Source: Escallonia rubra (Eukaryota > Streptophyta > Magnoliopsida > Escalloniales > Escalloniaceae). From it: DNA of 64,000 nt. The notes below the pieces were generated by a model, which searched no databases, was not told where the DNA came from, and was given only the letters and a program-made list of their open reading frames with translations. The stretch's first letter is position 1; each line of letters begins with the position of its first letter. Of this stretch, positions 11,810 to 24,284 are shown one piece after another. The stretch is from contig JAVXUO010000473.1 in assembly GCA_033065855.1 (NCBI GenBank), positions 496,001 to 560,000 of the forward strand, read 5' to 3'. A program made the position numbers and the translations under genes.

Positions 11810-14349
11810 TAAGCCCCCTGCGTGTGGTGTGCGTGGAGGGGCAACCCGAGCGGGCACTGCACGCATAAACACTTAGCAAGATTTTGATGTTGTTTGGCCG
11901 ACGAGTTGTTGATGTCGTCAATGCATGATGATGATGAAGAGAAGGTGGCTCGAGCCACCTCGTGCACCACCTAAAAAAGCCTTGGGATGCTTTGGCGTTG
12001 ACGCAAGGGCATGATGATAGGGCGCAGGGGCGCGGGCGACGGGGGTCGCAGAAGGGGCGCTTGGGTGACGGGTGTCACGGAGTCGGCACCCGGGTACTGG
12101 CGACGGGGGTCGCGAAGACAGAGTCTGGGCGACGGCGACGGGGTCGCGCAGACGGTGCCCGGGGGACGGGCATGGACAATGAGTAAGAGTAAGTGGTTCG
12201 AGCTACCTCGTGCACCACCTACCAAGGACATTAATGTCGAGGGACATGAGGGGCGCGGCAAGGGCGCTGTCGGACGTCGCAATGCGGGGGCAGTCCACGA
12301 CGGGCTCATGGGCGCGAGAAATATTGCAAAAAATCTAAGTATGGAAAAGTGAGAAAATGGGTAACTGACATGAAAGGTTGGACGCGAGGTGCGCGTTGGT
12401 CGTCATGATGAGTTATTATTTTTTTTGTGCATGCTTGTGAGGATGGTGGAGATGATGGTTGTCGTTGCTCTAGAACAATGGGGTTAGGTAGGTCGTCGGT
12501 CTTGACGGTCAGCTGTGGTGTGAAGATGTTTGCGGTGTTGGCCTTGGTGTGGTGGTGGAGGTCAAAGAGGTCGAAGGTCGACTTTGGTCAAGGTGGCGTG
12601 GGCGTGGTATAGGGGTCGGCCAAAGATGTTCTGATGCTTTGGCAGTTGAAATGTAAAGGCCAAGGTGGTGGACAAAAGGGCTTTGGTGTTGCCGTGGGAG
12701 AAGTGGGAAGAGTGGCTTTGGTGGAGATGGGGGTCGGAATGGTGAAGGGATGGAGGGGCTTGTGGGGCCGAGGCCAAGGGTAGGAAGAGATGGGTGGCCG
12801 AGGCCGAGCTTGGGGAGAAGAAGAGGGGAAATGGGAAGAAGGGGGATGGTGGCGGCGGCGGCGTGCCGCGGTGGCCGTGGCCGAATGGGGATGGAGGAGG
12901 AAGGGGGAACAGGGAAGGGAGGCGGGGCGGGGTGATGGCGGCGCGAGGCCGAGGGGGAACATTGGGCGGGGGAGAGGAAGGTGGATGGAGGAGAGGGGAA
13001 GGGGGGTCGGCCTAGGAAAGGGGGTGGGGTGGGGAGGGGGAAGATGGAGAGGAAGAGGAAGGGGAAAGGTATTGGTGTTGCGGCGGCGGCGGAATGCCGC
13101 GGGGGAGCGAGGGGAAGGACATGAGGGGAGATGGGATGAGAGAAAGGAGGAGAGGGTGAGGCCGAGGGGTCGGGGTTAGCAAGGGAGGGCTGTCGGCCGA
13201 CGCCGAAGGGGGTGGCGGCGCATGGCATGGAGGGCAGCGGCGCAAGGAAGAGGGAAATAGATAGATTAGGGTTAGGGGAAATTAAGGTTTGCGAGAGAAA
13301 ACAAAGGCGTGGGTCGGGTTTCGGGTAGGGTCGGGTAGCGGGTCAACCATTGGGCGTAGACAGAGAGAAAAATGAGGCGTGGGTCGATTCTCGGAGCGGG
13401 TCCGGGCGCGTGGGTGGGTTCTGCCCAGATGACTTTTTCTTTTTCTTTTGAATTTGAATTAAATAATAATAATAATAATATTTTTTTGCCCCAAGGAGGA
13501 AGATAGGAGCATAGGGTGGGGGTGGGGCAAATGAAATCTAATTATTTGATGAGGGCAAAAGAGAGAGGGTAAGAAAGATTGTGTAAAAATTTGGGGAAAT
13601 AGTGGTGAGGGGAGAAAGAAAGGAAGATGTAATGTTGAATTATGTGAGGGGGTGAGTGGATGAAGATGAATGGAGTGATGAGAGCGATGAGGGAGTGATG
13701 AAAAATTTTGTGAAAATTTTTCTTAGTGTAGAAAGAGGGTGAGAAAGTGTGACCTGACTGCGAGCAGGCAGGGTGAAAGGGAGGAAGGCGAAAGGAGTGA
13801 GAAAAAAAAATTTGAAAATTTTTCTAAGTGTTGAAAAGCTTTCCTGAGTGTTGGAAGGAGCATAGAATGTAGGGGGGAAAAAAATTTGTTACAAAATTTT
13901 TCTAAGTGTTGAGCTCAAACAAGGGTGCCGAGGGAGACAGCTGCGGGTGATCATCGATGACCAGCTACGAATTTTTTTTTTCCTAAGTGTCAAGAAAAGT
14001 GAATGAAGGATGATGATGCGACCGTAATAGCGCGGCTCGAGCCACCCCGCGCACCACGTACCAAGTCGTTGCAATGTGAGGCCGAAGGGGTTGGGAAGGG
14101 GTGAAGCCCCCAAGGGAGTGGGTGATGGCATGAAGGGTGATGTCAATAGACTTGTGCAAGAGCAATGTAGCTTGAAAATTTTCTAAGTCTGGAAAATGTA
14201 AGTTCATTGATAACGAAAGATAGGCAACATGTCTTGATACATGGGTATGACGTTCATGGAAACTTGCAAAATGAACGAAAAAAATTACAAGCGTGGAAAA
14301 TGCACTAAGGCGTGCCAAGGCTTGGTCGGGTGGGTCATATGTCCCGTAC
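11810..14349. other. GC-rich non-coding internal region of the TR-GAG element
   Basis: This lies between the gag stop and the 3' LTR. 12620-13250 is very purine-biased on the plus strand (GGGGGAAGG, GGCGGCGG) and gives long Pro/Arg/Gly-rich open frames in several frames at once, the signature of biased composition. 13440-13990 has repeated AAAATTTTTCTAAGTGTTG words. CGAGCCACCTCGTGCACCAC-like segments recur near 11950, 12200 and 14040. I found no enzyme motif. Confidence 0.7.
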
Positions 14350-16080
14350 TTAGAGTTTGAGCTCTCCGGAAGCAATCTTGTCAGCGAAGACAAACTTGAG
14401 GCCCCTGCACCACTTGAGGCCATGACCGACCTTCCGATGATAGGGGCAGTAGTTGGGATGGGCTAGGTCTTCCGGGGTAGGTTCAGTGTCGGCATTAGGC
14501 AGGGTTATGGCATTGTCGTCGATCCATGTCTCGAGGAGAGTTCTAACAATCTTCAAGTCACACAGGTATTCCGGGGCAGGCATCGGCTGCCCTTTCTTGT
14601 CAAGGCGCCCGTCCCTTCCTTGAGACTGATGCTTGCAGTTGTTATTGTCGTTACTGGCTGCTTCCATTGTCGCGGCCAAGGCAATATGAGGTTGGGGCTT
14701 TGGGGTCTTTGACGGACCGACCGAGTCATAGGTGCGTCAGACAGCTTCTTTGAGATGTCCCCAGGACCGAAGCTGGAGGTTTTCAAGGTAGACCCTGTAG
14801 GTGTCTTTCATGTTCTTGATGCAAATGGGTACAAGGGTTTCATCTTTGCTGAAGTTAGTGCATTCCAAGCACTTGTGATGAAATCGCGTGACATAGGTGT
14901 TGAGGTCTTCCCCGGGGTTCTGGCGGATTCCGGCGATGTCAACGATGGTCACACGTTCTGTCTCATAGTGAAAATTGTCAAGGAAGAGCTGGACCATGTC
15001 GAACCATGAGTGGATAGTACTGTCAGGAATCTGATGATACCAAGAGTAGGCGAGGCCAGTCAGGGACTTGTGAAATTCCCGAAGCTTCAAAGTGTCGTCT
15101 TCCCCGTAGTGCTCTAGGGAGCCAGCAAAACGGGTGAGGTGCTCGCGGGCGTTGCCCTCTTTTCCATTGAACAAGGTGAAGGATGGTTGCTTGTACTTGA
15201 CGGGGTAAGGCTTGGTAGCGAGGCTGCCAGAGTAGGGAGCATGACTTGACAGCTTAGAGGGGGAGTGGGGTAATGATGACTGCTTGAGAAGGTGAATGAG
15301 GGCATCAAGGTCATGCTTGGTGACGTACGACGCATGTGAGGGTTTGTGCCCTGTCGGGATGATCCGAGCACCAGAGCCCCCAGACGATGCAACCTGAGGC
15401 ATTGATGGGATGATGATGGTAGATAGGGGTTGGTGGTGGGGAGCAACTTGTTGGGGCATGGTTTGCATATGGGTAGTGTCAGCTGCTGGAGGCCGGTCAT
15501 CAGGAAAGGTCGACTGGAGTAAGCCGGGGGAATGACTTGTGTTTAGGTTTCGACTGGTTATGTTCGGGTTAGGCTCCATCTCAATTGATTCGTGAGTCTC
15601 CGAAGTGCTTCGAGCAAGGGTAAGGCGTGGCGCCGGGGGCTGAGGTGCCGCGAGTCCTACTGTCGAGGGCCCGGAGGACCAAGGTAGCGGTGGTCGCGAC
15701 ACTAGGACCTGAGCAGTGTCCAAAACTAGCACAGGCCCTGAAGGTTGGATATGAGCAAGAGGGGCCAAACCTGGAGCTTGGGATAACACGGGGTGAGTAA
15801 TGGGCACAGGGTGCAAAGCTCTAAGGCTTCGGGAAGTCGGTGATTGTGAAGTCAAGACTTGGATTGATTTTTGCATTTCCATCATGACTGTCATAAGAGT
15901 GGCTATAGTGGGCGAAAACTACTGGATGGCCGCATTGACTGCAACTTGTATGTCAGATGCGGTAGCTGGTGGCTGGTCTTGGAGACGCACATCACTGGTC
16001 CCCTCTTGTTCACCCGAGTGGTCTTCTTCTTCCACGGTATGGATAAGGCCCTGGCTGGTAGCTCTTCGTTGTGTAGCCAT
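14350..16080 (-). pseudogene. Ty3/Gypsy-type Gag of the TR-GAG element
   Basis: From the ATG at 16080-16078 (MATQRRATSQG) the frame runs 577 codons to a stop at 14350, with two in-frame stops: TAG at 15921-15919 (AAIQ-stop-FSPT) and TGA at 14739-14737 (KEAV-stop-RTYD, probably from CGA). The N-terminal third is Pro/Ser-rich. The middle carries the retrotransposon Gag domain (Retrotrans_gag), with REHLTRFAGSLEHYGEDDTL, SLTGLAYSWYHQIPDSTIHS, LFLDNFHYE and GEDLNTYVTRFHHKCLE. The C-terminal part has a CPYHRKVGHGLKWC-type Cys/His knuckle near the end. It would form capsid-like particles if intact. No pol follows. With two nonsense codons this copy is probably dead, unless the stops are read through. 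Confidence 0.88.
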
Positions 16081-16477
16081 GGTGCCGGAGTGTGGAAGAT
16101 AGACAGACTGCAATACGATGCTCACCTCCTCAGCGGAGTCGCCAAAATGATGCCAAGGAAAGTGGGTTCGCAGTCGACGTGGAGGTGCCACAAGGAATGC
16201 AGTCTGAGTCAGATGCCAAGTATATTAATGTAGGAAACAGCAAGGGTGGAGCAAGGGCAGAGACCAAGGGCTTCCCAGACAGAGCTTGAGGGTGGCAGTG
16301 CTGTGAAGGCGATAGCGCAGGATGAATACACGACAATAGTCACAGTCTGATGCTTAGGTCCAGAGTCAAGGTCCTGTATATTTCTCTCTCTATGATTCTA
16401 GAGTGAGAAAGTGAAAATGTGAGAGTTCTAAAAATGTCCACCCTCAATGTTCCCTCTTGAATGAATTCTCAAGCCCC

Positions 16478-16487
16478 CTATTTATAG
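16478..16487 (-). promoter_or_regulatory. LTR TATA box
   Basis: The minus strand reads CTATAAATAG about 330 bp before the LTR's 3' end, a good core-promoter TATA box for the element transcript. The same position in the left LTR has decayed to CTATTAATAG. The related solo LTR keeps CCTATAAATAG at 26555-26565. Confidence 0.65.
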
Positions 16488-16869
16488 AGGTTGAGATGAT
16501 GATGTCATCAACCGACACGTGGCAGTCCCCGGGAGTGACACGTCACCGAGGGGTCCACGGGTGCCGGTGCTCCACGAACTGTCAAATCGCATATTCACCC
16601 CCTACCCCACACATCGTCGCTCTGTCTGTCTGGAAAGACTGGCTCCCACAGCATCAGTGTGGCCAGAGAACCCCCTTGATCTAGCCTTCAATCCAAGCCC
16701 TTGCAGAGTGCCACAGGCCTGACAGCGGTGGGGAAGACTCGACGCCCCAACTGCTAGGTGAACTAGGCGCGATGCCCTCCGAAGACCTGCTCCCATCTCG
16801 GAGTGACCCAGGGGTCATAGTCCCTAGGGGTACCGATGCAAGCCCCCAGTGCCGGAGCACGTAGACCAG

Positions 16870-17590
16870 GCACGTAGACACCCTGGCGGAGATAGTGTCT
16901 CGGAGGAGTCGCCTATTCCGCAGGCCGAGGTAGCATCACGGAGGAGCCGTCTACCTGGCCGGCCAAGGTAGCATCCCAGAGGAGTCGTCTACCTGGCAGA
17001 AGAGGAGTCTTCGTGCCGGAACACTTAGAACTCCCTGGCAAAGATAGTGTCCCGGAGGAGTCGCCTATGCCCGCGGGTGAGTCCTTGTGCCGGAGCACTC
17101 GGAGCGCGTCAAGGTAGCATCCCGGAGGAGCCGTTTACCCGACTGGCCGAGGTAGCATCCCGGAGGAGCCGTCTACCTGGCGGAAGGGGAGTTGAAGAGC
17201 TCCCTAGCGGAGATAGTGTCCCAGAGGAGTCGCCTATCCCCGCAGGTGAGTCCTTGTGTCTGAGCACTCGGAGCGCGTCAAGGTAGCATCCCGGAGGAGC
17301 CGTCTACACGACTGGCCGATGTAGCATCCCGGAGGAGTTGTCTACCTGGCGGAAAGGGAGTTGAAGAGCTCCCTGGCGGAGATAATGTCCCAGAGGAATC
17401 GCATATCCCCGCGGGTGAGTCTTTTTGCCGAAGCATTCGGAGCGCGTCAAGGTAGCATCCTGAAGGAGCCGTCTACCCTACTGGCCGAGGTAGCATCCCA
17501 GAGGAGCCGTCTACCTAGCGGAAGGGGAGTTGAAGAGCTCCCTCGCGGAGATAGTGTCCCGGAGGAGTCGTCTATCCCCGTAGGATGTTG
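16870..17590. repeat. About 168-bp tandem repeat inside the right LTR
   Basis: The same higher-order GGTAGCATCCCGGAGGAGCC array as in the left LTR. Unit boundaries (GTCAAGGTAGCAT) are at about 17107, 17276 and 17446. Copy-level differences from the left LTR show change since insertion. Confidence 0.88.
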
Positions 17591-18572
17591 CACACTCTGG
17601 AGAGTGGGTCGAAGCATGTTCCACGACCAAGGCAAGGTGCGCATGGTGTGGTGAATGAGTGTGGTGCCCGGGGGGCATGTAACATGATTATGGCGCATGG
17701 GCGCGATGAAGTGAGTAAGGTGTCGGGGGCACGTCTGTGTCAGTGGCGCGACGCATGGGCGCGATGGAGTGCGTATGGTGCCAAGAGCACGGTAGTGTGA
17801 AAGAGAGCCTGCGGGCACGGCTGTATCAGCGGCACGGCGGATTGTTAGAGTGCGGCGCCTACATGCCCGCGACAGGGGTTGCGGAGACGACGTCCGGGCG
17901 ACTGACGACAAGCGTCGCGGAGTTGGCGCGCAAGTGCGGGCAACGTCTGGACGACGGGTGACGGGGTCGCGGAGTGACGTCCGGGCGACTAGGGTCGCGG
18001 AGGGACGTCCGGGCGACGGGGTTGCGGAGTTATGTCCAGGCGACGGGGTTGCGGAGTGATGTCTGGGCGACGGGGTCGCGGAGTGATGTATGGTCCCTTG
18101 AAGAGAAGTGAAGCTGTTAAGTATGGAGACCAAAGGCCAACCCTTAGGGTGAGGCCAAGGCTAACCCCAAGGGAAGGCCAAGGCCGACCCCAAAGGGGAG
18201 GCCGAGGCCGACCGCATAGGGAAGGCCGAGGTTGACCACATAGGGAAGGCCGAGGCCGACCCCATAAGGAAGGCCAAGGCTGAGGCCGACCCCAAGGGGA
18301 AGGCCAAGGCCAACTGCCTTGGGCAAGTGTCATGGTGCGCCGATGGGCGACATGCGAAGTGCGACGGTCTAAGTGTGATAAGGCTTCGCGCGAAAATGAG
18401 CTTCTTAGTGACGAAGTCATGTAGAAGAAGTTAGAAGTGCACGTGACTTGAGCGTGCACGCTTTGACTGGTTGTGAGCGTTGAATGTTGATTGTTGCTTG
18501 TGCGGATGTGTCATGTAAAATGGGACCACAATGGGCCTTTGGGTGCGACCAGAATAGGTTGGGAACACTATT

Positions 18573-21500
18573 AGTGTCTGAGACATGCCCAAATCGGTTT
18601 TACTTGCGAGATTCAAAGTTATCGATCTTTTCAACATCCATATTAGTTACGAGCCGGAAAATCTGAAATTTTTTGTTACCATTTTTGAGTGTATATGGTA
18701 TGAATTCTTGGTTACCATTTTTAAGTGTATATGGTTTTGTATTTAGTATGAACCTCAAATGCGAAACTTTTCATGGAAACATAGCTAATTTGTATGCTTA
18801 ATTATTCTTCAACTACTTATGCTTCTCTCTCAGTAATGGTTGTTAATTAATAAAAAGGACGGCTAAAGGGATTAATCAAAACAACATACATGATCACATC
18901 TTAACTGCAATGGAACGACAGATAACCTGTAGTAGTTAAATATGCTTCTTCTCTTCTGTAATGTGTGTTTTGCTTTGTTGAGGGCGAGGGAAGTGTGATA
19001 TGATTATAATAATGAATTGGGGCTTATGGGATATGCCTAATGTATATTTTTTTTATGCATGGAGTTATTGAACAATGGATCAAGCTTAGACCATTTTGTC
19101 AGAAAGAAACTGGTTGTTATGCCTCAATTGGAGAATTCCGGAAATGATTCTGAGTTAACTAGGATTCCATGTTAAAATTTCCTCCTTAGATGTAATTCTT
19201 AAAGCTGAAATGAAATTACAAGGACATTTACCACAAAGAGAAATCTTTGCAAATTAAAGGAAAACCTCACCAAGCTTCTGATTTCACTTGTACAGTGACT
19301 TTCTTAAGTAATTGTATTTACCAAACACCTTATAATGTATTGTAATTATGAAGCAAGATTATACATGTAAGAATAAAGAGTATTGTATATGCCCCAAAGT
19401 GCGTACTATATATGCATACCTATATGCCGCAGCAAGAGCAGAGGAAGCACAACGAATAACAAAGTGAAAAGGAGTGCATATGCACCCGAGTTCCACCATT
19501 GAATGCCAAACCATTCTTGCAGAATGCGCAAGTGCAATGTCTCTTAGTCTTTTACTCTTCGCTCAATCAGTAAGAAAGTCCAAACAACTATCCATCTCGA
19601 GTGTCTACCATAACAACTTTAATAGTTTACAACATAGACGTAAATTGCTTCTTTCAATTTCTTCATTGTCTCTTCTTTTCACCAACACACATTTCTTTAG
19701 TACAACATCTTGCAAACAAGATCCCCAAACATTCAACAGATCATAAGAGATAATGATATGACTTAAAAAATTATTTTCACTCACATTCACATGCAACGCA
19801 CGTACTTCATACTAGTCTTTTTAAAGTCATCAACACTCCCGTTATAAATTTTTGCTCTCGCTTCCGCCTTTGTTCAGCCCTTTCACGTTTCTACAACCAT
19901 ACACGCATCAACTTTGTCGCACCTATGCACTCGCTGCCGCTCACGTTCCACAAACCGGTGACTTAATTTCCAAGTTCCAACATTGCAACGGCAAAAGGAT
20001 TCGAGCCAGCTAAAACCTAGTTTTTGTGAATGAAATCTAGAAACACAGCCCGCCCCCGGGGCCAACCCACCCACTTAAAAAAAAAAAAAAAACAAATGAA
20101 AATAGAAGACACTGTTCATCAATCAAGAATGATATGATAATGCAGATGGTGATATCGATAAGGCTGGGCCTGGCTGTTTCGACCTCCAATAATTGGGTGG
20201 GTTTGGCTGGGACGCCAGGTAACGGAACTTTCTAGTTTTAGGCTTAAAGCTTGGCTTAAACTCTGACCAATCGTTTTACTGCCTGCTGGCCTACCAAAGG
20301 ACGTTTTGGTCCCTCAAAATGTGGTTCGCTGTTAGGGACATATTTTCAATTGTTTTGCAGGCTGGAGTTTAATAATGAAAGCAACAGAAAACATGCATTG
20401 AACTGAGCCCATTTCTACGGCAAAATCTGGTACCTTATCCGCTCAACACCGTGGGATGGCTATACCAGGCCGCCACAGCTGAGTTTTGTAACCGATATAC
20501 CCGTAAATTATATAACAGTTACTAGAAATTAGTTGTAATAACTAGTATATGAGGATAAGAGAAACATCCACACGCGCGAGTGCTCGAACAAACACAGACT
20601 TGGCAGATGCCTCAGCCCTAATTCGGGACCATGCAGCCCGATGGGTGGTGAGTTGCTCCCGTAGCCTTCAGAACACGGGCAGTCATATCGCAGAGTGATG
20701 GACAGTCCGTGATGGACTTGAGTTGGCTTGGAATCAAAATCTCAAATATATTGTACAGGACATGGACGATAAAAGAATCACTTTGCTACTATCTCAAGAA
20801 TCACCTACCCCCTCTGTTGAAACTTTGATTTTTGATTGCAGAGCACGCCTTAAACACATGTGACTTGTGCGGGTCTCTCATGTATATAGAAAAAACAAAC
20901 CTTTTAGTGTACTTTGATGCTAGTGAGAGAGTCACCCCACGTTGTGTGACTCAACTTGTTGAAAAAAAAAACATCTCCAGATTTCAAAAAAAAGGAAAAC
21001 CTTCAATACAAGATATCTCATCCACTGGAGATGCCGAAAAACCAACTGTAACTCTTCCAAGAATATAATTGAGCATTTTCAACTTCAACAACCCAGCTGG
21101 GACCAAAATTTAAGAAGCTATATCTTATGTGATGTGTTCTATTCTGTTCGCCCTCCCTATTTCGAAATAAACGTGGTCTGTGGATTTGCAGTCCACGTAT
21201 GCAGGAAGACCATAAATAGCATGTTCTGATGGACCATAAAAGGCTAGTCATCAATCAATGCATCGATGTCTCATTTACTACAGCCGCACTCTCTGTAGTG
21301 TACTTTGCTGGCTCCTCTACGATAAGTCTTGAGAGGAACCGTATAAGAACAGAGCTTTAAACTTGAAGTTCCGGTTATCAAAAGGAACCACATACCAGCT
21401 CATTCTATAATATCAAAAAACGCCAGAGAGGAAGTAATAGCCTGTAAAGAAGAAAAAAGAAGAATTTAAGAGTGCATAAGATACCAAGCATGGTAATGAC

Positions 21501-22132
21501 ATTGATGACTTAATTTTCCCTTGTACTAAACTGTTGAGAACCAAGAATACGCAGTACAAATCCTTCAACAAACAGAAAACAATATGAGATCTACAGTCAC
21601 TATTTTCAGTTTCTTCCTGCTAGATTCCTAAATTAAATAGCATCCAACTAAAATGGTTTCTAACTTTTCAGATGGAAACTTGGTGACTGTGGACCTTGAT
21701 CCAAAATATAATCAGCCTACATGTGGCCAAACTTGGTAGAATGTTGTCGCTTCAGAGATTTTTTGCTGCAAAGAAGCCAAGTCTTGTGAGGTAGGTGGTT
21801 TTCCTTGATAAGATAAACCACGTTGTAGCTTATATATAACCAAATATATGTGCGTGTCTGTATGTGTGTTCAAATGAACAAGTTGGGCATGAGAAAAATT
21901 TTCTTCTAAAAAAAAAGGCTCAGCATGACTGTATATGGATCTTTTGTGCTGTTTATATGCATGACAAATTTTTTCAGGATAACGGCATAAGTAAATAGTG
22001 AAACATTAATTTGACGGTCAGGATATAGCTAGTACAGTTGTTGGTTCATTTTCAGTATGTTAGTTATCATCAAGCCTTTAGCCACTCTATTAATAGAGGC
22101 GTGGACAGGCCTTCCCCAGGTGCTAACCAACA
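18573..22132. other. Intergenic region upstream of GPAT
   Basis: AT-rich with no gene I can support. Short open frames such as 19474-19746 and 20832-21068 show no domain, start context or splice pattern. 22086-22095 (CTATTAATAG) lies about 40 bp before the GPAT ATG and may be a TATA-like element, though that is very close to the start codon. Confidence 0.5.
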
Positions 22133-23807
22133 ATGATGGCTGCAATGCCGATTACCGTAAAAACTATTATCTACCTGTCTAAATTCCTCCTAAGAAGCCT
22201 AAATCACATGGAGGACCTCCAAAAGAATGCCAGCAGTACCAACGATTCCCAGTCGAAACTCCGAAAATACGCTTCTCTTAACCGTACATCAGAAGAACTT
22301 CCAAGATCAACTATCGTTTTTCACGTTGAGGGAGCACTGCTAAGATCGTCCTCAGTGTTCCCTTACTTTATGCTGGTGGCTTTTGAAGCTGGAGGAATCC
22401 TGAGAGCTCTAGTTCTTCTTTTTCTATACCCTTTTGTTTGTTTGGTCAGCAGGGAACTGGCTCTCAAGATTATGGTCTTTCTCTGCTTCTTCGGAATAAA
22501 GAAGGAAAGCTTTAGAATTGGGACATCTGTTCTACCTAAGTTCTTTCTGGAAGACGTTGGCCATGAAGGCTTTGAAGTGGTGATGAAGTGTGGGAAAAAG
22601 GTGGGAGTGAGTGATTTGCCTAGTGTTATGGTTGAAGGGTTTTTGAAGGAATATCTTGGTGTTGACGCTGTCATCGGAAGAAAGATAAAGGTAGCTTGTG
22701 GGTACTTTACAGGTTTGATGGAGGCAAAAACAGGCTCTAGTGTGCTGAACTCGGGAAAAGAACTGGATTTTCACCTTATTGGCTTTGGTTGCTCCGGCAT
22801 GTTCCCTCATGAACACATATTTTCTCATTGCAAGGTTAGTGATAAAACTGAAGGAGCCGTGTGTGTGTGTGCGCGTCACTTATGCAATGACAATCTGACA
22901 TGATTATTTATGGCTGTAATTTTTTTTACAACGACAGGACGTTTTCTTGGTGAATGAAGCAGAGAAGAGGAAGTGGACAGTTCTTCCTAGAAATAAATAT
23001 CCAAAGCCATTGATTTTCCATGATGGAAGATTGGCGTTCAGGCCAACTTCAGTTGATACCTTAGTTATGTTCTTATGGCTCCCGCTTGGTTTGTTCCTCG
23101 CCATTATCAGGTTAATTGCTACTATTACGTTACCCTACAAGTTGTCCCTCCCTCTCTTGGCCTTCACAGGGATGAGAGGGAGAGTAGCAAGATCCAAACT
23201 TGTTGCTTCAGTGGAAGTTGAAGAAAAACCTACGAGAAAAGTTTATGTTTGCAACCACAGAACATTATTGGATCCAGTATTTGTTAGAATCGCACTTATG
23301 AGACCTGTAGCAGCTGTCACGTACAGCTTAAGCAGAGTTTCTGAGCTGATTTCACCAATCAGGACGACCCGATTATTGAGAGACAAGGACAAGGACTCGA
23401 AGATGATGGAGAAGCTGCTCAGGCACAGTGACCTTGTGGTTTGCCCGGAAGGAACCACTTGTCGGGAACCATATCTGCTAAGGTTTAGCCCTTTATTTGC
23501 AGAGCTGAGTGATGAAATAGTTCCTCTTGCCATAGATGTGCATGTTAATGTGTTTTATGGAACAACTGCTAGTGGTCTCAAATGCTTAGATCCCGTATTC
23601 TTCCTCTTGAATCCATATCCAGCCTACTATATCAAGATCCTTGAGACGCTACCAATATCTTATACGTGCTCCAATGGCGGGAAGTCAAGTATTGAAGTGG
23701 CCAATCACGTGCAAACCGAAATAGCCAGAGCTTTGGGGTTTGAGTGCACCAGTCTGACAAGGAAAGATAAGTACATGATCCTGGCAGGTGTGGAAGGAAC
23801 TGTTTAA
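22133..23807 (+). CDS. GPAT: Glycerol-3-phosphate acyltransferase (GPAT1/2/3-like)
   Basis: Transfers an acyl group to glycerol-3-phosphate. The plant-specific GPAT1-8 family acts on ER membranes and feeds extracellular lipid or related pathways. Exon 1 is 22133-22834, a 103-bp phase-0 intron (AAG|GTTAGT...ACAG|GAC) follows, and exon 2 is 22938-23807; 523 aa, usual for the family. The acyltransferase block I NHRTLLD (residues 340-346), block III EGTTCREPYLLRFSPLF (405-421) and block IV IVPLAID (428-434) are intact. The N-terminal haloacid-dehalogenase-like phosphatase region is present, but its first motif is FHVEGALL (63-70), lacking the Asp pair of phosphatase-active GPAT4/6/8. This fits the GPAT1/2/3 type and predicts a simple acyltransferase. 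Hydrophobic segments lie at about 73-120 and 273-310. The first of two adjacent ATGs was taken as the start. A solo LTR begins 188 bp after the stop. Confidence 0.95.
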
Positions 23808-24284
23808 GAGACTAGATAGGTGAGCGCAGGTAAAAGAAACTCTACGAAAGAAAATTGAAAGATGGAGAGAAACTTGAAAAATCTTTTGATTCAAGGACAT
23901 GGCTTCCCAATGATCTTGCTAACAAGTTGATTCCAGTTGATTATTATTTCAGAGCCTTACAAATGTAGGAGAATTTGTTGCGGTTATATACATGTTGTTC
24001 CCAATCTATTCTGATCGTACCCAAAAGCCCACCAGGAGTCCCGTTTCACGCAAACACGTCGACATTGTCAACGGTCAATTTTTCAACGCATCGAACTGGT
24101 CAAAGTGCGCGTGCCCAAGTCACGTGCATTCTTTGCTTTGCACGCCTCACGCGCGACTTAGTGACCAATTATTTTACATCAACTTCACGCACGCTAACAC
24201 GTTCATCACGCCGAGACCACCCGAGCACCCTTTCACTAAATATGTCGACCGACGGCTCAACCGGAGCAACGGGGTCAAGGGGCA

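Larger units (their letters stand above)
9455..18567 (-). mobile_element. Gag-only LTR retrotransposon (TR-GAG type), TSD CTATT
   Basis: Direct repeats 9455-11809 and 16148-18567 begin TGATGCCAA and end GGTTGGGAACA on the plus strand. CTATT flanks the unit at 9450-9454 and 18568-18572. Gag is coded on the minus strand, so the right LTR is the 5' LTR. Directly inside it the minus strand reads TTTTGGCGACTCCGCTGAGG, in the primer-binding-site position and of a form I have seen in plant Ty3 elements. A GCAGGGGGC polypurine-like tract abuts the left LTR. The 4.3-kb internal region has gag (16080-14350) and then a GC-rich segment with no protease, RT, RNase H or integrase motif in any frame. This organisation fits terminal-repeat retrotransposons with a GAG domain, which depend on Ty3/Gypsy proteins supplied in trans. 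Both LTRs carry minisatellites. Confidence 0.93.
16148..18567 (-). repeat. TR-GAG 5' LTR (right copy, 2420 bp)
   Basis: Same sequence as 9455-11809, directly followed by TSD CTATT. In sense (minus) orientation it starts TGTTCCCAACC and ends GGCATCA. It contains a TATA box at 16487-16478, the 168-bp array (16870-17590) and the GGCCAAGGCC array (18125-18320). Confidence 0.92.

Noticed and set aside
12427..13245. Long open frames on both strands in the GC-rich part of the TR-GAG interior
   Set aside because: Open in many frames at once because of purine/pyrimidine-biased composition; only Pro/Gly/Arg-rich translations and no domain.
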